Shown here: in pieces, positions 54,141 through 63,485 of the stretch
Numbering within the stretch: position 1 is the stretch's first letter
Layout of the letters: each line of letters opens with the position of its first letter
Assembly: GCA_015179125.1 (NCBI GenBank)
Contig: WHVA01000168.1
Coordinates: 62,001 to 126,000 of the forward strand
Direction: 5' to 3'
DNA from: Gautieria morchelliformis
Lineage: Eukaryota; Basidiomycota; Agaricomycetes; Gomphales; Gomphaceae
DNA: 64,000 bases
Translations under genes and position numbers: made by a program
The notes under the pieces: model-generated
What the model was told of the DNA's origin: nothing
Seen by the model: only the letters and a program-made list of their open reading frames with translations
Databases searched by the model: none

Positions 54141-57031
54141 CCCACTTAATAGTGATGGTACGGCCAAAACGAAGGGTCGTAGGACTGATCAGGGCGTCTG
54201 GATGCCTCAGGGTACATGGAATATGCGGAGGAGGGATTGGCCTGAGAGGGACCAAAACCAGTCAAGGGAAGGGAAGAGGGAGGGAGGCCAGTGTACCCGG
54301 GGTTTCGCGTGAGAGGGACACTGGATGAGCCGGGTACGAACTCAGGATACGCCATGTCGTGGGCAGGGGTCGAGCCATGGGCCGAGCGCACGTGGGGCAG
54401 AGGGATACCGGGGATGCCAGGGAGAACAGGGGTGCCCACATACACGGGGTTTCGCATGAGAGGGACACCGGAGCCCAACTCGCGGTATGATCTGTCGTGA
54501 GCAGGGGTCAAGCCATGGGCCGTGTCCTCGTAGGGCATATGGGGACTGGGGATGCCAGGGTGAACAGGGGTGCCCGCGTACACGGGGTTTCGCGTGAGAG
54601 GGACGCCGCCGAACTCGGGGAATGACCTGTCATGAGCAGAGGTCGAGCCACGGGCCATGCGCGCGTGGGACAGATGTGCAGGTAGAGGCGGAACGGCAGG
54701 CAGAGGGGGAAGGGCAGGTGGAGGGGGATTTACCTCCGCAGACGAGTCTCCAATGGATGCACATCGTTTGCGGCTTCGGCGCGCTTTTAAGAAAAGCGCC
54801 TGGAAGCGAGGGTTGGTGGCAAGTTCAGGATGGAGGGACATGTACTCTTTGATCCGAGATGTCAACTGTGTGATAGTCCCCTGTTGGTCGAGGGCGAAGG
54901 CAGCTGCGATGTCTTTCAAGTCGTCTTTATGTTTATATGCTGCGATGGGTTGTTCAAACGTCTTTAAAACCGCATTGTGAGAGCGTTGAAGCTCTCATGC
55001 TCGGGCAGCCGCTTCCAGCTCTTGCTTTTTGGCGGCTTCCTCAGCCTGTTGGGCCTCACGTCCTCGTTGTTCTTCCTCAAATTGGGCAGCCCGTGCGGGG
55101 CACGTTATCACCCGTGGGCCAGCGTGGGTCTTGCACCGTTTGGCGGGGTGCTTTTTGGTGCCCTCTTCTATCAGTTGGCGCAGATGAGCTATCTCCATGG
55201 CAGCAAGTGTGATGTGTGCCCACGAGGCCTGGGTCTCTGCCCATGAGGCCTGGCTGTCCTCCCGCAAGAGCTGGTTCTCTTCCCGGACCGCCTTGGCGTC
55301 TGCCTGGGCGGCACGCATGTTAAGGAACATGCCATTTATTTGGCTGACGAGACTCTCACTCAGGTTCTCAACTGGTAAGTCATGGATGGACATAGGAGAA
55401 GAGAATGCACCGGAGCCAGAGGGCTGGGATGAGGAGGCAGAGGAGTGGACCGCACTATTACGTTGATTCAGGAGCTTTAGGCGGCGCGTCTTGTCCTGCG
55501 TAATGCTGCGAATGCCGTACGAGTGACGGCGATGGCCACTGGAGCCTGTGAGTGCTGATGATGTCATGGAAGAGGTATCCATGGATGAGGGTGGTGAGAG
55601 AAACCGATAGTCCCATAGGGATGGAATGGGTGACTTGACACCCACGGAGTCGGGAGGGGGCTCTTTGGGATTAGGGAGTGTCACGCCCTGTAGCTGATCA
55701 GCACCAGCCTACATGACGTTACATGAAATATGCTTGACTTACAGGTTCGTCCTGGACAATCGGTGCGTAATCTGGATCGTTATCATCCATATCGCCCTGC
55801 TGCTCCACCATCCCCGCCTCGGCCTCCTCGTCCTTGTCCTCGTCGTTGTTCTCGTTGTCCTCGGCGTTCTCGCCCTCGCCCTGATCTTCCTCGTCATCCT
55901 CCTCGTTATTGTCATTCCTTCCTCGCGCGCCTGGAGACCCGCCACTCGCTTGACTATCCTGACTCTCCTGGTCCTCCCCGGGCGTCATCTCCGCACTCTC
56001 AGGGGAGGAGGGAAGATCCCCCGACCACAAGTCAGGCACAACGCCACTGGCCGTCGACGTAGACAGACTGGGTCCAAAGTCTTCGTCCGTGAACACCTGG
56101 TCATCAAACGGGTGGATTCCGCAGCGCTTGAACGTGCTTTGGATCACCTTCGTCGTCATGGACGTCTCCCGGACGGCGAGATATTCCTTCACGAAGGTCT
56201 GGCGCGTGATTGGCCTCCGCTCAATGCCGCTCTTTTGGCATCGAAGGGCCCACGCAATTTGAAGTGGGCCGAACACAGCCACGTCCAACGGCTGGAGTTT
56301 ATGGGTCGTATGGGGAGGGAGGGAGTAGAGGATGATGTCGTTCTTGGTTGCTAACTCCCGGACGCCGTCTGTCTCATGGGATTTGTGACCGTCCGTAATA
56401 AGAAGGATAGGCTTGCCTGAAGGGTTATTCGCGGATACGTGTTTGAGGAAAACATCTCTGAACCAGCCCAAATATACCTCATCGTCGGTCCAGCCGTTCT
56501 GAGAATATGCAACACTACGAAGCCAGACATCAGTGCGAACAGGACGTATGTGTACAGAAGGACTTACCCGCCCAATCCAGCGCATTTCCACCAACCTTCT
56601 GGCTCCGTGCCGTTCATCAGCACCACCAACGGTGGAACTTTGGTGCCGTTGGCGCAAACGGCCTCCAGAACAGTGATGTTGGTGAGGGAGTCGGATCGCA
56701 GAGCGTACCTATCCTTCGCCCCTTTGGTGAAAATATATTGCGTGGCGATCCCCTTCCTCCCACCACCGAGCTGGACGCCCTTCTCATCCTCATTGTAAAT
56801 GTTCTCAGGCGGGACATCGTACTCAGTCAGCACCTCCTTGAGAAGCTTGAAATGAGACCCGACGTTCGTCCTGTTGAAAGCTCGGGCTCGCTTCGGGTCC
56901 AGCGCGCGGGGCTTACGCACCTCAAGTTCCTCGGCATGTGTCTTGAGAAACGTCGCCACCCAACGTTTACTCGGCTCCTTGCCGCACAACGAGTGAACCG
57001 TGTGCTGCAGGTCCAGGCGCGAGAGAGGCTC

Positions 57032-57426
57032 TGTGAGGGCAACACTAATGACGAAGCCACAACCAAAGATACTCAAGGAGATAAGAGCCGATACTAGGAC
57101 AATGACCAACTGTGTAGTGGGTATCCTCAGTTTATAACTCTACCAACGATAGATACATGGGGACTTGCCTGTGTAGTGGGTATCCTCAGAGATCAAGCTG
57201 AGGAAACGCCACCACACGGGCTACAGTCTTACAGCGCTGGCAAGGCTTACATAATAGGGGAGACGGAAACTTGTAGAAGGTTACGGAAGGTGACAGAATG
57301 TGACATGTGACAGAATGTGACGGAATGTGACGGAAGGTGACGGAAGGTTATGGAAACTGACGGAAGGTAATGGAAACTCATGGAAGGAAATAGAAACTTG
57401 TGGAAGGAAATGCGTGAACCCTGACA
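57032..57426 (-). repeat. 3' LTR of the chromovirus
   Basis: Minus sense TGTCAGGGTTCACGC to GTGTTGCCCTCACA. It contains two copies of TGTGTAGTGGGTATCCTCAG (plus sense) and a run of GTGACGGAA-type units. About seven differences from the other LTR. Confidence 0.95.
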
Positions 57427-57440
57427 TCACCCCCCTCTCA

Positions 57441-57462
57441 ATGCTTGTCGTCCCGACAAGCA
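57441..57462. repeat. Short perfect hairpin
   Basis: TGCTTGTCG and CGACAAGCA separated by three bases, just upstream (minus sense) of the polypurine tract. It could be a structural element of the retrotransposon RNA or a weak terminator. Confidence 0.7.
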
Positions 57463-57472
57463 CAGCTGCCAC

Positions 57473-58033
57473 CTAGCCCTCAACATCCACCGAGACATCG
57501 TTTCCAAGTATGCCACAGGCGGGACCACCATCTCTCCTGGCCCTTCCCTTCCTGGTAACGCAGGTCAATGATGAGCTCAGGGGGATTGGGGTCCATGGGC
57601 AAGTGCGGCCCTCGGAACCTTGCTCGACGTATTCGCTCTCCTGCCATGTTACGGAAACGCCGCCCCACCCAGCCTTCGAAAGTGTAGGGAGTTCCACAAG
57701 GGGGGTTCCATCGTTGAGGAAGACAGGGTCGCCGACGTAGTATGTGTTCTCTCGTCTGTGTCGGGGTCTGAGGAATGCGAGTGCAGGGCGAGTGGGCGCC
57801 TGACTCTCCGCTGGTGTGAGGTCCTCAGAGCTGACGGACCACTTTGAAGACCATGCGACGTCGAGATCACGGCAGTCAAGCATCCTTTGTAGCTTGGCTT
57901 CACTGGCTGCTCTGGATGACGAGAAGCCGGAGAAGTGCAGGAGGGTGGGATCGACACGTGACATGTTTGGCAGGTCAGAGAGGTTTTGGGTGAAGCTGGG
58001 GAGGGCAACAAGCTCAATGGCGGGCGAGGACAT
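57473..58033 (-). CDS. Extra open reading frame between chromodomain and 3' LTR (186 aa)
   Basis: The frame begins MSSPAIELVALPSFTQNLSD and includes FLRPRHRRENTYYVGDPVFL, LVELPTLSKAGWGGVSVTWQ and a final ILGNDVSVDVEG-stop 46 bases before the LTR. No domain is recognised. Sixty bases upstream (minus sense) is GCTATATATCC, a TATA-like box, and the ATG context CATCAACCATG is good for fungi, so it may have its own promoter. It could be an element-specific gene like the extra frames of some LTR elements, or a captured host gene. Confidence 0.5.
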   Translation of the reverse strand: MSSPAIELVALPSFTQNLSDLPNMSRVDPTLLHFSGFSSSRAASEAKLQRMLDCRDLDVAWSSKWSVSSEDLTPAESQAPTRPALAFLRPRHRRENTYYVGDPVFLNDGTPLVELPTLSKAGWGGVSVTWQESEYVEQGSEGRTCPWTPIPLSSSLTCVTRKGRARRDGGPACGILGNDVSVDVEG

Positions 58034-58139
58034 GGTTGATGGATGTGGTGGGGTCGATGCAGTGGAAGTGAGCGGTCACAGGTGGAGAGGGGATATATAG
58101 CTTATCGGAATGAATTGGTTAGGCGGAGGCCGATATCGC

Positions 58140-58775
58140 TTATCTTTGGGGTTCTGGACCCTTGACATCATAAGTAGAAGCCCTGCCTGCTGTCCAGTCA
58201 AAGAGAGTTTGCCTGGAAGGTTCTGTGAAGTTCTGAAATCTCTGGAAGGGGAGGGACATATATGTGGCTGCTGAGATACGCTGAGGTGCCTCTGGGTTCT
58301 GCCGGTGAAATTCTTTAACGAGTCGCTTTGCCCCAGAGACATCTTTCGCTGGTAGCCAGAGATCGTCGGCAGCTCCATAGCCCTTCCAGCGCACGAGATA
58401 CTCCAACCTTCCACGGAACATCCTGCTGTCTAGAATCCTTTCAACTTCATATTCTTCGGCTCCATCCCGTATGACAGGGGGGGGTGATGGAGGGGCATGA
58501 CGTTCAAGGATTGGGTCATCTTCATATGGCCGAAGCAGGACGACAGAGAACACTGGATGTGTGCGACCAAAGGATGTAGGAAGATTTAGACCATAGGCAT
58601 TTCGTGAGACCACCTTATCAACAGTGTAGGGGCCTAGCCACTTGTGGTCTAGCTTCTTCATTGGGCGAGTGGTTGTGATGTTTTGTGCATTGAGCCAGAC
58701 CTTGTCACCAAGCTTATAAACTGGGGCTGCTTTATGGTGCATGTCATAGAAGCGTGCCATGTCCTCTGCTGCCTT
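58140..58775 (-). pseudogene. Integrase C terminus and chromodomain
   Basis: From the deletion junction the minus frame reads KAAEDMARFYDMHHKAAPVY, KLGDKVWLNAQNITTTRP and HKWLGPYTVDKV (the GPY/F module of integrase), then TSFGRTHPVFSVVLLRPYED. The chromodomain is YEVERILDSRMFRGRLEYLV, RWKGYGAADDLWLPAKDV, AKRLVKEFHRQNP. Chromodomains steer integration to marked chromatin. The frame stops at 58140 after a short tail. The catalytic core is missing, so it has no integrase activity. Confidence 0.9.
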
Positions 58776-59859
58776 GGACAGGGGCTTCCACCTTCTGTTT
58801 GCGTTCCTCCATCGCCGCTGCCACAGATTTAGAGACAATTGCTGCAATGTCCGCCTCCGTGAGGTTTGCGCGGATTCGTGGCTTGCGAGGTTCAGGACAG
58901 TCTGGTGAAATGTGACCAGGTCTCTTACAGTTGTAGCAGGTCCGTGTTTCGGTGCGGCGGCGGGATGAGTCAATGTCCATAGGTGTCACATTACTGGGTG
59001 GTGCTGTGACAACAGAAGCCGTAGCAGGAGTGTGGAGTGGACGGGCAGGAGGAGGGCGATTAGGGACATGAGGTGTCTGTGCCTTCCTGACCTCTAACAG
59101 ACGGCGATGATTGCGGTCAATCTGACAGGCTGCTTCCTTCCAGGCTTTGAGGTTGGATGGAAGAAAGGGCTGGGCATGGATCTTATCAAGGATACCTGCT
59201 GGAAGGCCACGAGCATAGGCATCCTCGAGTGCCTCACCATTAAAGCCTGTCCTGCCTGCCAGGATCTCAAATTGAGCCGTGTATTCATCTGCCGACATTC
59301 CTGACGCCATCCTAAGGTCATGCAGTTTAGTGCGAGCCGTTCTGGCATGATCTGGGTCACCAAAGGCCTCCTCCACATGTTTAATGAACCCCTCCAGAGT
59401 GGATATAGAGGAGGTGCCATCAATGACAGCCTGTGTCTCGTTGTGTGCCCATATCTCCGCAGAGCCTCCTGTCATGAAGGAAAGAGCATATAGGATCTTT
59501 GTGCGCTCATCTGGGAAGGATGCCGGCTGGACAGCGATGGACAATCTGATAGACCTGATAAACCCTTCAGTCTCTGCACGGTCTCCATTGAACTTCTCCG
59601 GTTCCGCTGCTTTGATAGAGCGAGTAGATGGAGGGACACTGTGAGGTACTGAGGGCGCAAGGGCTTGAGCAGCAGCAACAGCAGCGTTGGCGGCAGCATT
59701 GGCTAAGTGGTCGTGAACGTTAACAATCTGACTGTGCAGTTCCTGATTCTGCAGTTGAAGTTGCTGCAGCTGCTGTGCTTGGCTGGAAAGGAGGCCTCGA
59801 AGAAATGGCCCATGGTCACCCAGGGAGTCCCAATATGCGTCTGGGAGTTGGTCTGCCAT
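58744..59859 (-). CDS. Chromovirus gag (capsid and CCHC zinc knuckle)
   Basis: Starts at MADQLPDAYWDSLGDHGPFL (59859), 61 bases inside the 5' LTR border. A glutamine-rich coiled coil follows (SSQAQQLQQLQLQNQELHSQ), then the gag capsid domain (AAEPEKFNGDRAETEGFIRS, FMTGGSAEIWAHNE, ISTLEGFIKHVEEAFGDPD, ASGMSADEYTAQFEILAGR) and a CCHC knuckle, CYNCKRPGHISPDC. At the end, ANLTEADIAAIVSKSVAAAM runs across the deletion junction into a short foreign tail, GSRGHGTLL. It has no frame breaks, so it could in principle make particles usable by related elements. Confidence 0.85.
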   Translation of the reverse strand: MADQLPDAYWDSLGDHGPFLRGLLSSQAQQLQQLQLQNQELHSQIVNVHDHLANAAANAAVAAAQALAPSVPHSVPPSTRSIKAAEPEKFNGDRAETEGFIRSIRLSIAVQPASFPDERTKILYALSFMTGGSAEIWAHNETQAVIDGTSSISTLEGFIKHVEEAFGDPDHARTARTKLHDLRMASGMSADEYTAQFEILAGRTGFNGEALEDAYARGLPAGILDKIHAQPFLPSNLKAWKEAACQIDRNHRRLLEVRKAQTPHVPNRPPPARPLHTPATASVVTAPPSNVTPMDIDSSRRRTETRTCYNCKRPGHISPDCPEPRKPRIRANLTEADIAAIVSKSVAAAMEERKQKVEAPVQGSRGHGTLL

Positions 59860-59907
59860 AGGCTGAGATGAAGGCTGGTTAAGAAAAGTGTGTGGGGTCG
59901 TCCTATG

Positions 59908-59919
59908 AGCTTGATCTTC
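59908..59919 (-). promoter_or_regulatory. Candidate primer-binding site of the chromovirus (self-priming type)
   Basis: Two bases after the 5' LTR (minus sense) lies AGATCAAGCT. Its exact complement AGCTTGATCT occurs inside the LTR at 60087-60078. No TGG-type tRNA primer site is present at the LTR edge. Self-priming from the mRNA 5' end is known for Tf1 and related fungal elements. Confidence 0.5.
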
Positions 59920-60314
59920 TGTGAGGGCAACACTAATGACGAAGCCACAACCAAAGATACTCAAGGAGATAAGAGCCGATACTAGGACAATGACCAACTG
60001 TGTAGTGGGTATCCTCAGTTTATAACTCTACCAACGATAGATACATGGGGACTTGCCTGTGTAGTGGGTATCCTCAGAGATCAAGCTGAGGAAACGCCAC
60101 CACATGGGCTACAGTCTTATAGCGCTGGCAAGGCTTACATAATAGGGGAGACGGAAACTTGTAGAAGGTTACGGAAGGTGACGGAATGTGACATGTGACA
60201 GAAGGTGATGGAATGTGACGGAAGGTGACGGAAGGTTATGGAAACTGACGGAAGGTAACGGAAACTCATGGAAGGAAATAGAAACTTGTGGAAGGAAATG
60301 CATGAACCCTGACA
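59920..60314 (-). repeat. 5' LTR of the chromovirus
   Basis: 395 bp partner of 57032-57426 with the same ends and internal tandem units. A CTATTATGTAA box lies about 55 bases before the AGCTTGATCT candidate transcript start. Confidence 0.95.
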
Positions 60315-60599
60315 GGCTCCCCCTTGAGCGCCTTGAACTTGCACCAGTCGACCACCGCGGAGGTTTCATAGCTGCTTAGCAATTTCTGCTTTTCATGAGC
60401 GTCCCGTGGAGCCTGGTGATTACCTTGGATACGGTTGCGCAAGGTGCTGTACTTAACATTCCACGCAGTCGCCGCCGCCCTCATTGACTTGTGCCGGCCT
60501 GATTGGAACGCTACTAACGCCGCTTTCATTTGAGATCCCGCATCCTCGTCCATAGGGCTCGAGATCGCGGTCGCCCCGCTGGATTGAGGCATGGGTACA

Positions 60600-61430
60600 G
60601 TACTTAGCACGGATGTGGATGGCAGTGGATGGCAGAGAACAAAAGGCGGCGGAGTGAGTCGGAGTCTCATGCCAAGATCCGGCCGCGCGGGCGCCTGTCA
60701 CACAGAGTAATTAGCTGCAGTGTGACTAGCCCTTGTTTCTCCCACCAGCCCCCTGCCACCGGCATAGTAGAATTAAGGACTAAACACCAAATAGGGTTAT
60801 ATGAAATGTAAATCACGCAAAATCCCAGCAAAACAGAGGTCTCAGGAGTGCATGAAGGCTCTCCAGTGCTAAATTACACGTCGTGCATGGTCATTTTACG
60901 TGATCTTCGCGACCCCACGCGTCCCAAGAAAGATTCAGTATTTATTAACAACTCTAGCTACAGAGTTCATTAACTCGGGCCCTCATGGCCGGCTTCGACC
61001 CAAATTTTCAAACTCTGGTTATTTTCAAACTCCAGGCACGTGATTGTACTGAATACGATGTCCTTTGTTACTAATTGTTTCGAGCTATTGCTGTGCCGAT
61101 GCCGTGCCGGTGCACCAGCATCCCGGAGTCGAGAACGCCGATTCTTTTCCAATATATTCTCGAATAAAATGAATTTACAATCAATTAAATGTAAAATGCT
61201 ATGAGACAAAATATAAAATACAACAAAATGAAAGAAAACATCATAACAAAAACAAAAGAGAAGAGCGAGCGAAGGGCTCACAAAAGCATAAAGGCCTCCC
61301 CGGAGCTACAGCCTAAGGGGTCAGCAGTGTTACGAAATGACTTGAGAGGAACTTAGATTACCCAGATGCACCCATGCAGATCACGGCCGTCCCCCATCTC
61401 GAACACACTGAAAGTGAAGTGAAGGTCAAG
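60600..61430. other. No recognised gene
   Basis: Upstream of the transposase start; AT-rich around 61140-61260. The 103-codon minus frame 61281-60970 lacks recognisable content. Confidence 0.4.
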
Positions 61431-61445
61431 AAACACCACAGGCTT

Positions 61446-62389
61446 TCGGAATTTACTTCGACAGCGCCCGTGTTGACTGGTCAAACAGAGAAGGAAACGA
61501 GGATGAGGAATCAGACGATGTTGAAGACCTGAAAGCAGAAGAATATGGAGATGAAAAATTCACGCTTCAGCTGGCAGCACTTGCAGAAAAGTACGATCCA
61601 ACTGATCAAGATTGGGTTCCTGCAAAATACCGAAGGGAGAGACAGGTCAAAAAAGGTGAACAACCAGAAGATTATTAATTGGAAATATTCTTACGCATTT
61701 TGTCAGGTCGTCCTGCATCATATGCAAAAGGTCCGGGAATTGCGAATAAATCTCTACGCTCACAGCAGCGAATGGCAGGAGCATGGGCATCACAGTCATC
61801 ACTGAAGTCATGGTTTGGCAAAGATGCTGGGACAAATGTACAGTATGCTCTTGACACGATGCAAGACAATGACAACGCCACTGCAGCGAAGCGAAAGATG
61901 AACGCAGATGACATTCCAACACTGCCAGCCAGTTCACGTCGGACCACATGCATCGAAATATTCGATGATGATGACAATCCCACCGATGCAGCATCAGGAC
62001 GTGGAGAATGGTCCGGTAAGCATATCCTGGAGCCAATGATAACGAATGATGTGGAGATGCAGAATGACACAGAAGCAGATGACGATGGCGATGGTGCAGT
62101 GGAAACAAATGATGGTGAGGTGCAAATGAATGATGAAGATGCTGAGTACTGGGAGGCAGAATTGGATGACGCTGTCCAGGATGAGACTGCAGCAGTAAAA
62201 GATTGGGCCACACTTCGCAGTGAAGTCAAGACTCACATGAAGAAACATTCGAAAATCATGCCGCTCTCCCACCTCGACCAGTACATGATATTGGGCAACT
62301 TCGCCACCCTGCGCATACGTGGAGTCACTCGAATCAAGGCCAGCCAGGAGATCACACGCCAATGGCATGATGGCGAAGGGGTTTCGTAA
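61446..62389 (+). pseudogene. N-terminal part of a DDE-type transposase gene
   Basis: An acidic exon (GNEDEESDDVEDLKAEEYGD, LAALAEKYDPTDQDWVPAKY) is joined by a GTGAACAA to TTTGTCAG intron to a second exon. The second exon starts GRPASYAKGPGIANKSLRSQ, has a long acidic middle, and ends LSHLDQYMILGNFATLRIRG, TRIKASQEITRQWHDGEG. The last block resembles the region preceding the helix-turn-helix and DDE domain of transposases common in mushroom genomes (recalled pattern). Both upstream and downstream parts are missing; at 62390 the sequence switches to copia gag on the other strand. Confidence 0.5.
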
Positions 62390-62394
62390 TATTT

Positions 62395-63485
62395 TGACCG
62401 CTGGTATTTTGTCGTGACAGATGAACAAATCTCGTTTTTGTCAGCTATAAGCAATTCTTTGGCTTGACAGCTGCTTTCTGAGTCACCACCGACTTCATAA
62501 AACCAATCACCAGCGCAGTCCTCTGCATCCAAATCAGACTCATAGTTCAACAGCAGCTGAGGTAGCTCATCATCTGTGTCACAATTGGCAAAGAAGGCGG
62601 CATTGTCTTCATTGTCTGATTCCTCTGCGGCATGGGCAAAACCCCCACCTTTAGATGAGTCATATTTCTTGTCACTGCTCACTTTGACAAGTTTGGGACA
62701 CTTGTTTTTATAGTGTCCCATATCACTGCAGTTCCAGCAAGTCCCCTTCTGTTTACAGTCAAATTTCTTTTCCTTCCCATTTCCAGATACGAACATGGCT
62801 TAATCTTTCTCTTCACCTTTTCCACTAGCATGTCTAGGACAACAAGGCTTGTGAGCAGTGTGCCGCTCATACTCTTCAGATACTAATGTGATGAGCTCAT
62901 CAGGGTCTACAGTCTTGGTCCTACTATAAAGCTTAGCACCTGCTAGCAAGTTTGATGTGAAGGCCGAGATATGAGGTGGGAGGGATTTTATGATAGAGTG
63001 GTAATCCTTCTCTTCAATATCTACTCCAAAGGTGGCTAATTCTTCTTTTTTGGCATGTAGACTGTCAAGGAATTCAGGGACCTTTCCTCTATTGGGGCAC
63101 TTCAACTCCATGAGGTGAGAACACAAGTCAGCTGCACAAACACACCCTTCGATGAGAATTTGGTTACTATGAGGTCCCATCGGTCTTTCAGTGAGGCCTT
63201 GCCATGTATGTGTATGAGAGTGGAGTCAGGGATTTGGTGAGTAAGAAGAGCCTTCGCTGTATGATCATCCTTGACCCACTTATTTAGGGCTTCCTCTTCA
63301 TCAGCCGTGGGTGATGTGCTGACAGCCAGCTGCATGGTGGTGCCATTGAAATGGCCCCATAACCCTTTTGCTTCAACAGCATCCTGGAAACGCATCAAAA
63401 ATGCGATCCAGTTTAGGCCATTGGCTAGGAGTTTTGGGACAGAGGAAGGGAGGAGGTCAGTCGTAGTGAGAGTCATAGTGGACAT
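62395..63485 (-). pseudogene. Ty1/copia gag
   Basis: The minus strand begins MSTMTLTTTDLLPSSVPKLL (63485) and continues NGLNWIAFLMRFQDAVEAKG, ALLTHQIPDSTLIHIHGKAS, the UBN2-type copia gag. After a frameshift near 63140 it continues with MELKCPNRGKVPEFLDSLHA, SIIKSLPPHISAFTSNLLAG and ELITLVSEEYERH. After another, the CCHC knuckle CWNCSDMGHYKNKC appears (near 62730). It breaks off near 62395, where protease should start. Two frame changes and the truncation make it inactive. Confidence 0.85.

Larger units (their letters stand above)
57032..60314 (-). mobile_element. Internally deleted chromovirus (Ty3/gypsy)
   Basis: Two 395 bp LTRs and an exact 5 bp target duplication, GGCTC (57027-57031 and 60315-60319). 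The interior (minus sense) keeps gag, then jumps near 58775 to the end of integrase and a chromodomain; protease, RT, RNase H and most of integrase are deleted. A further open frame follows before the 3' LTR. A polypurine tract GAGAGGGGGGTGA lies beside the 3' LTR (57427-57440). It sits inside the transposase gene in the same orientation. Confidence 0.95.
54146..60592 (-). pseudogene. DDE_1 (pogo/Fot1-like) transposase with SAP-like tail, interrupted by a chromovirus
   Basis: Once the retrotransposon at 57032-60314 is removed, exons 60592-60315 plus 57026-56568, 56514-55743 and 55693-54146 form one frame of about 1018 codons with one in-frame TGA near 54993. Domains: Psq-type helix-turn-helix (KSMRAAATAWNVKYSTLRNR); linker WCKFKALKGEP-LSRLD; catalytic core with NEDEKGVQLGGGR (first Asp), LLITDGHKSHE (second) and HTTHKLQPLDVAVFGPLQ (third acidic site); an acidic region; coiled coil (FEEEQRGREAQQAEEAAKKQ); SAP-like LKDIAAAFALDQQGTITQL; proline-rich repeats with PLTRNPVY. 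The 53 and 49 bp introns have GTAAGT donors. It would cut and paste DNA in the nucleus. No terminal repeats identified. Start chosen at MPQSSG; a Met at 60670 is possible. Confidence 0.85.

Noticed and set aside
54281..54640. Regular spacing of similar segments, considered as a CRISPR-like array
   Set aside because: They are in-frame proline-rich protein repeats (PLTRNPVYAGTP type) of the transposase tail, with no uniform spacers.
61647..62229. Two overlapping minus frames of 184-188 codons
   Set aside because: Antisense to the acidic region of the DDE transposase fragment; low-complexity translation.
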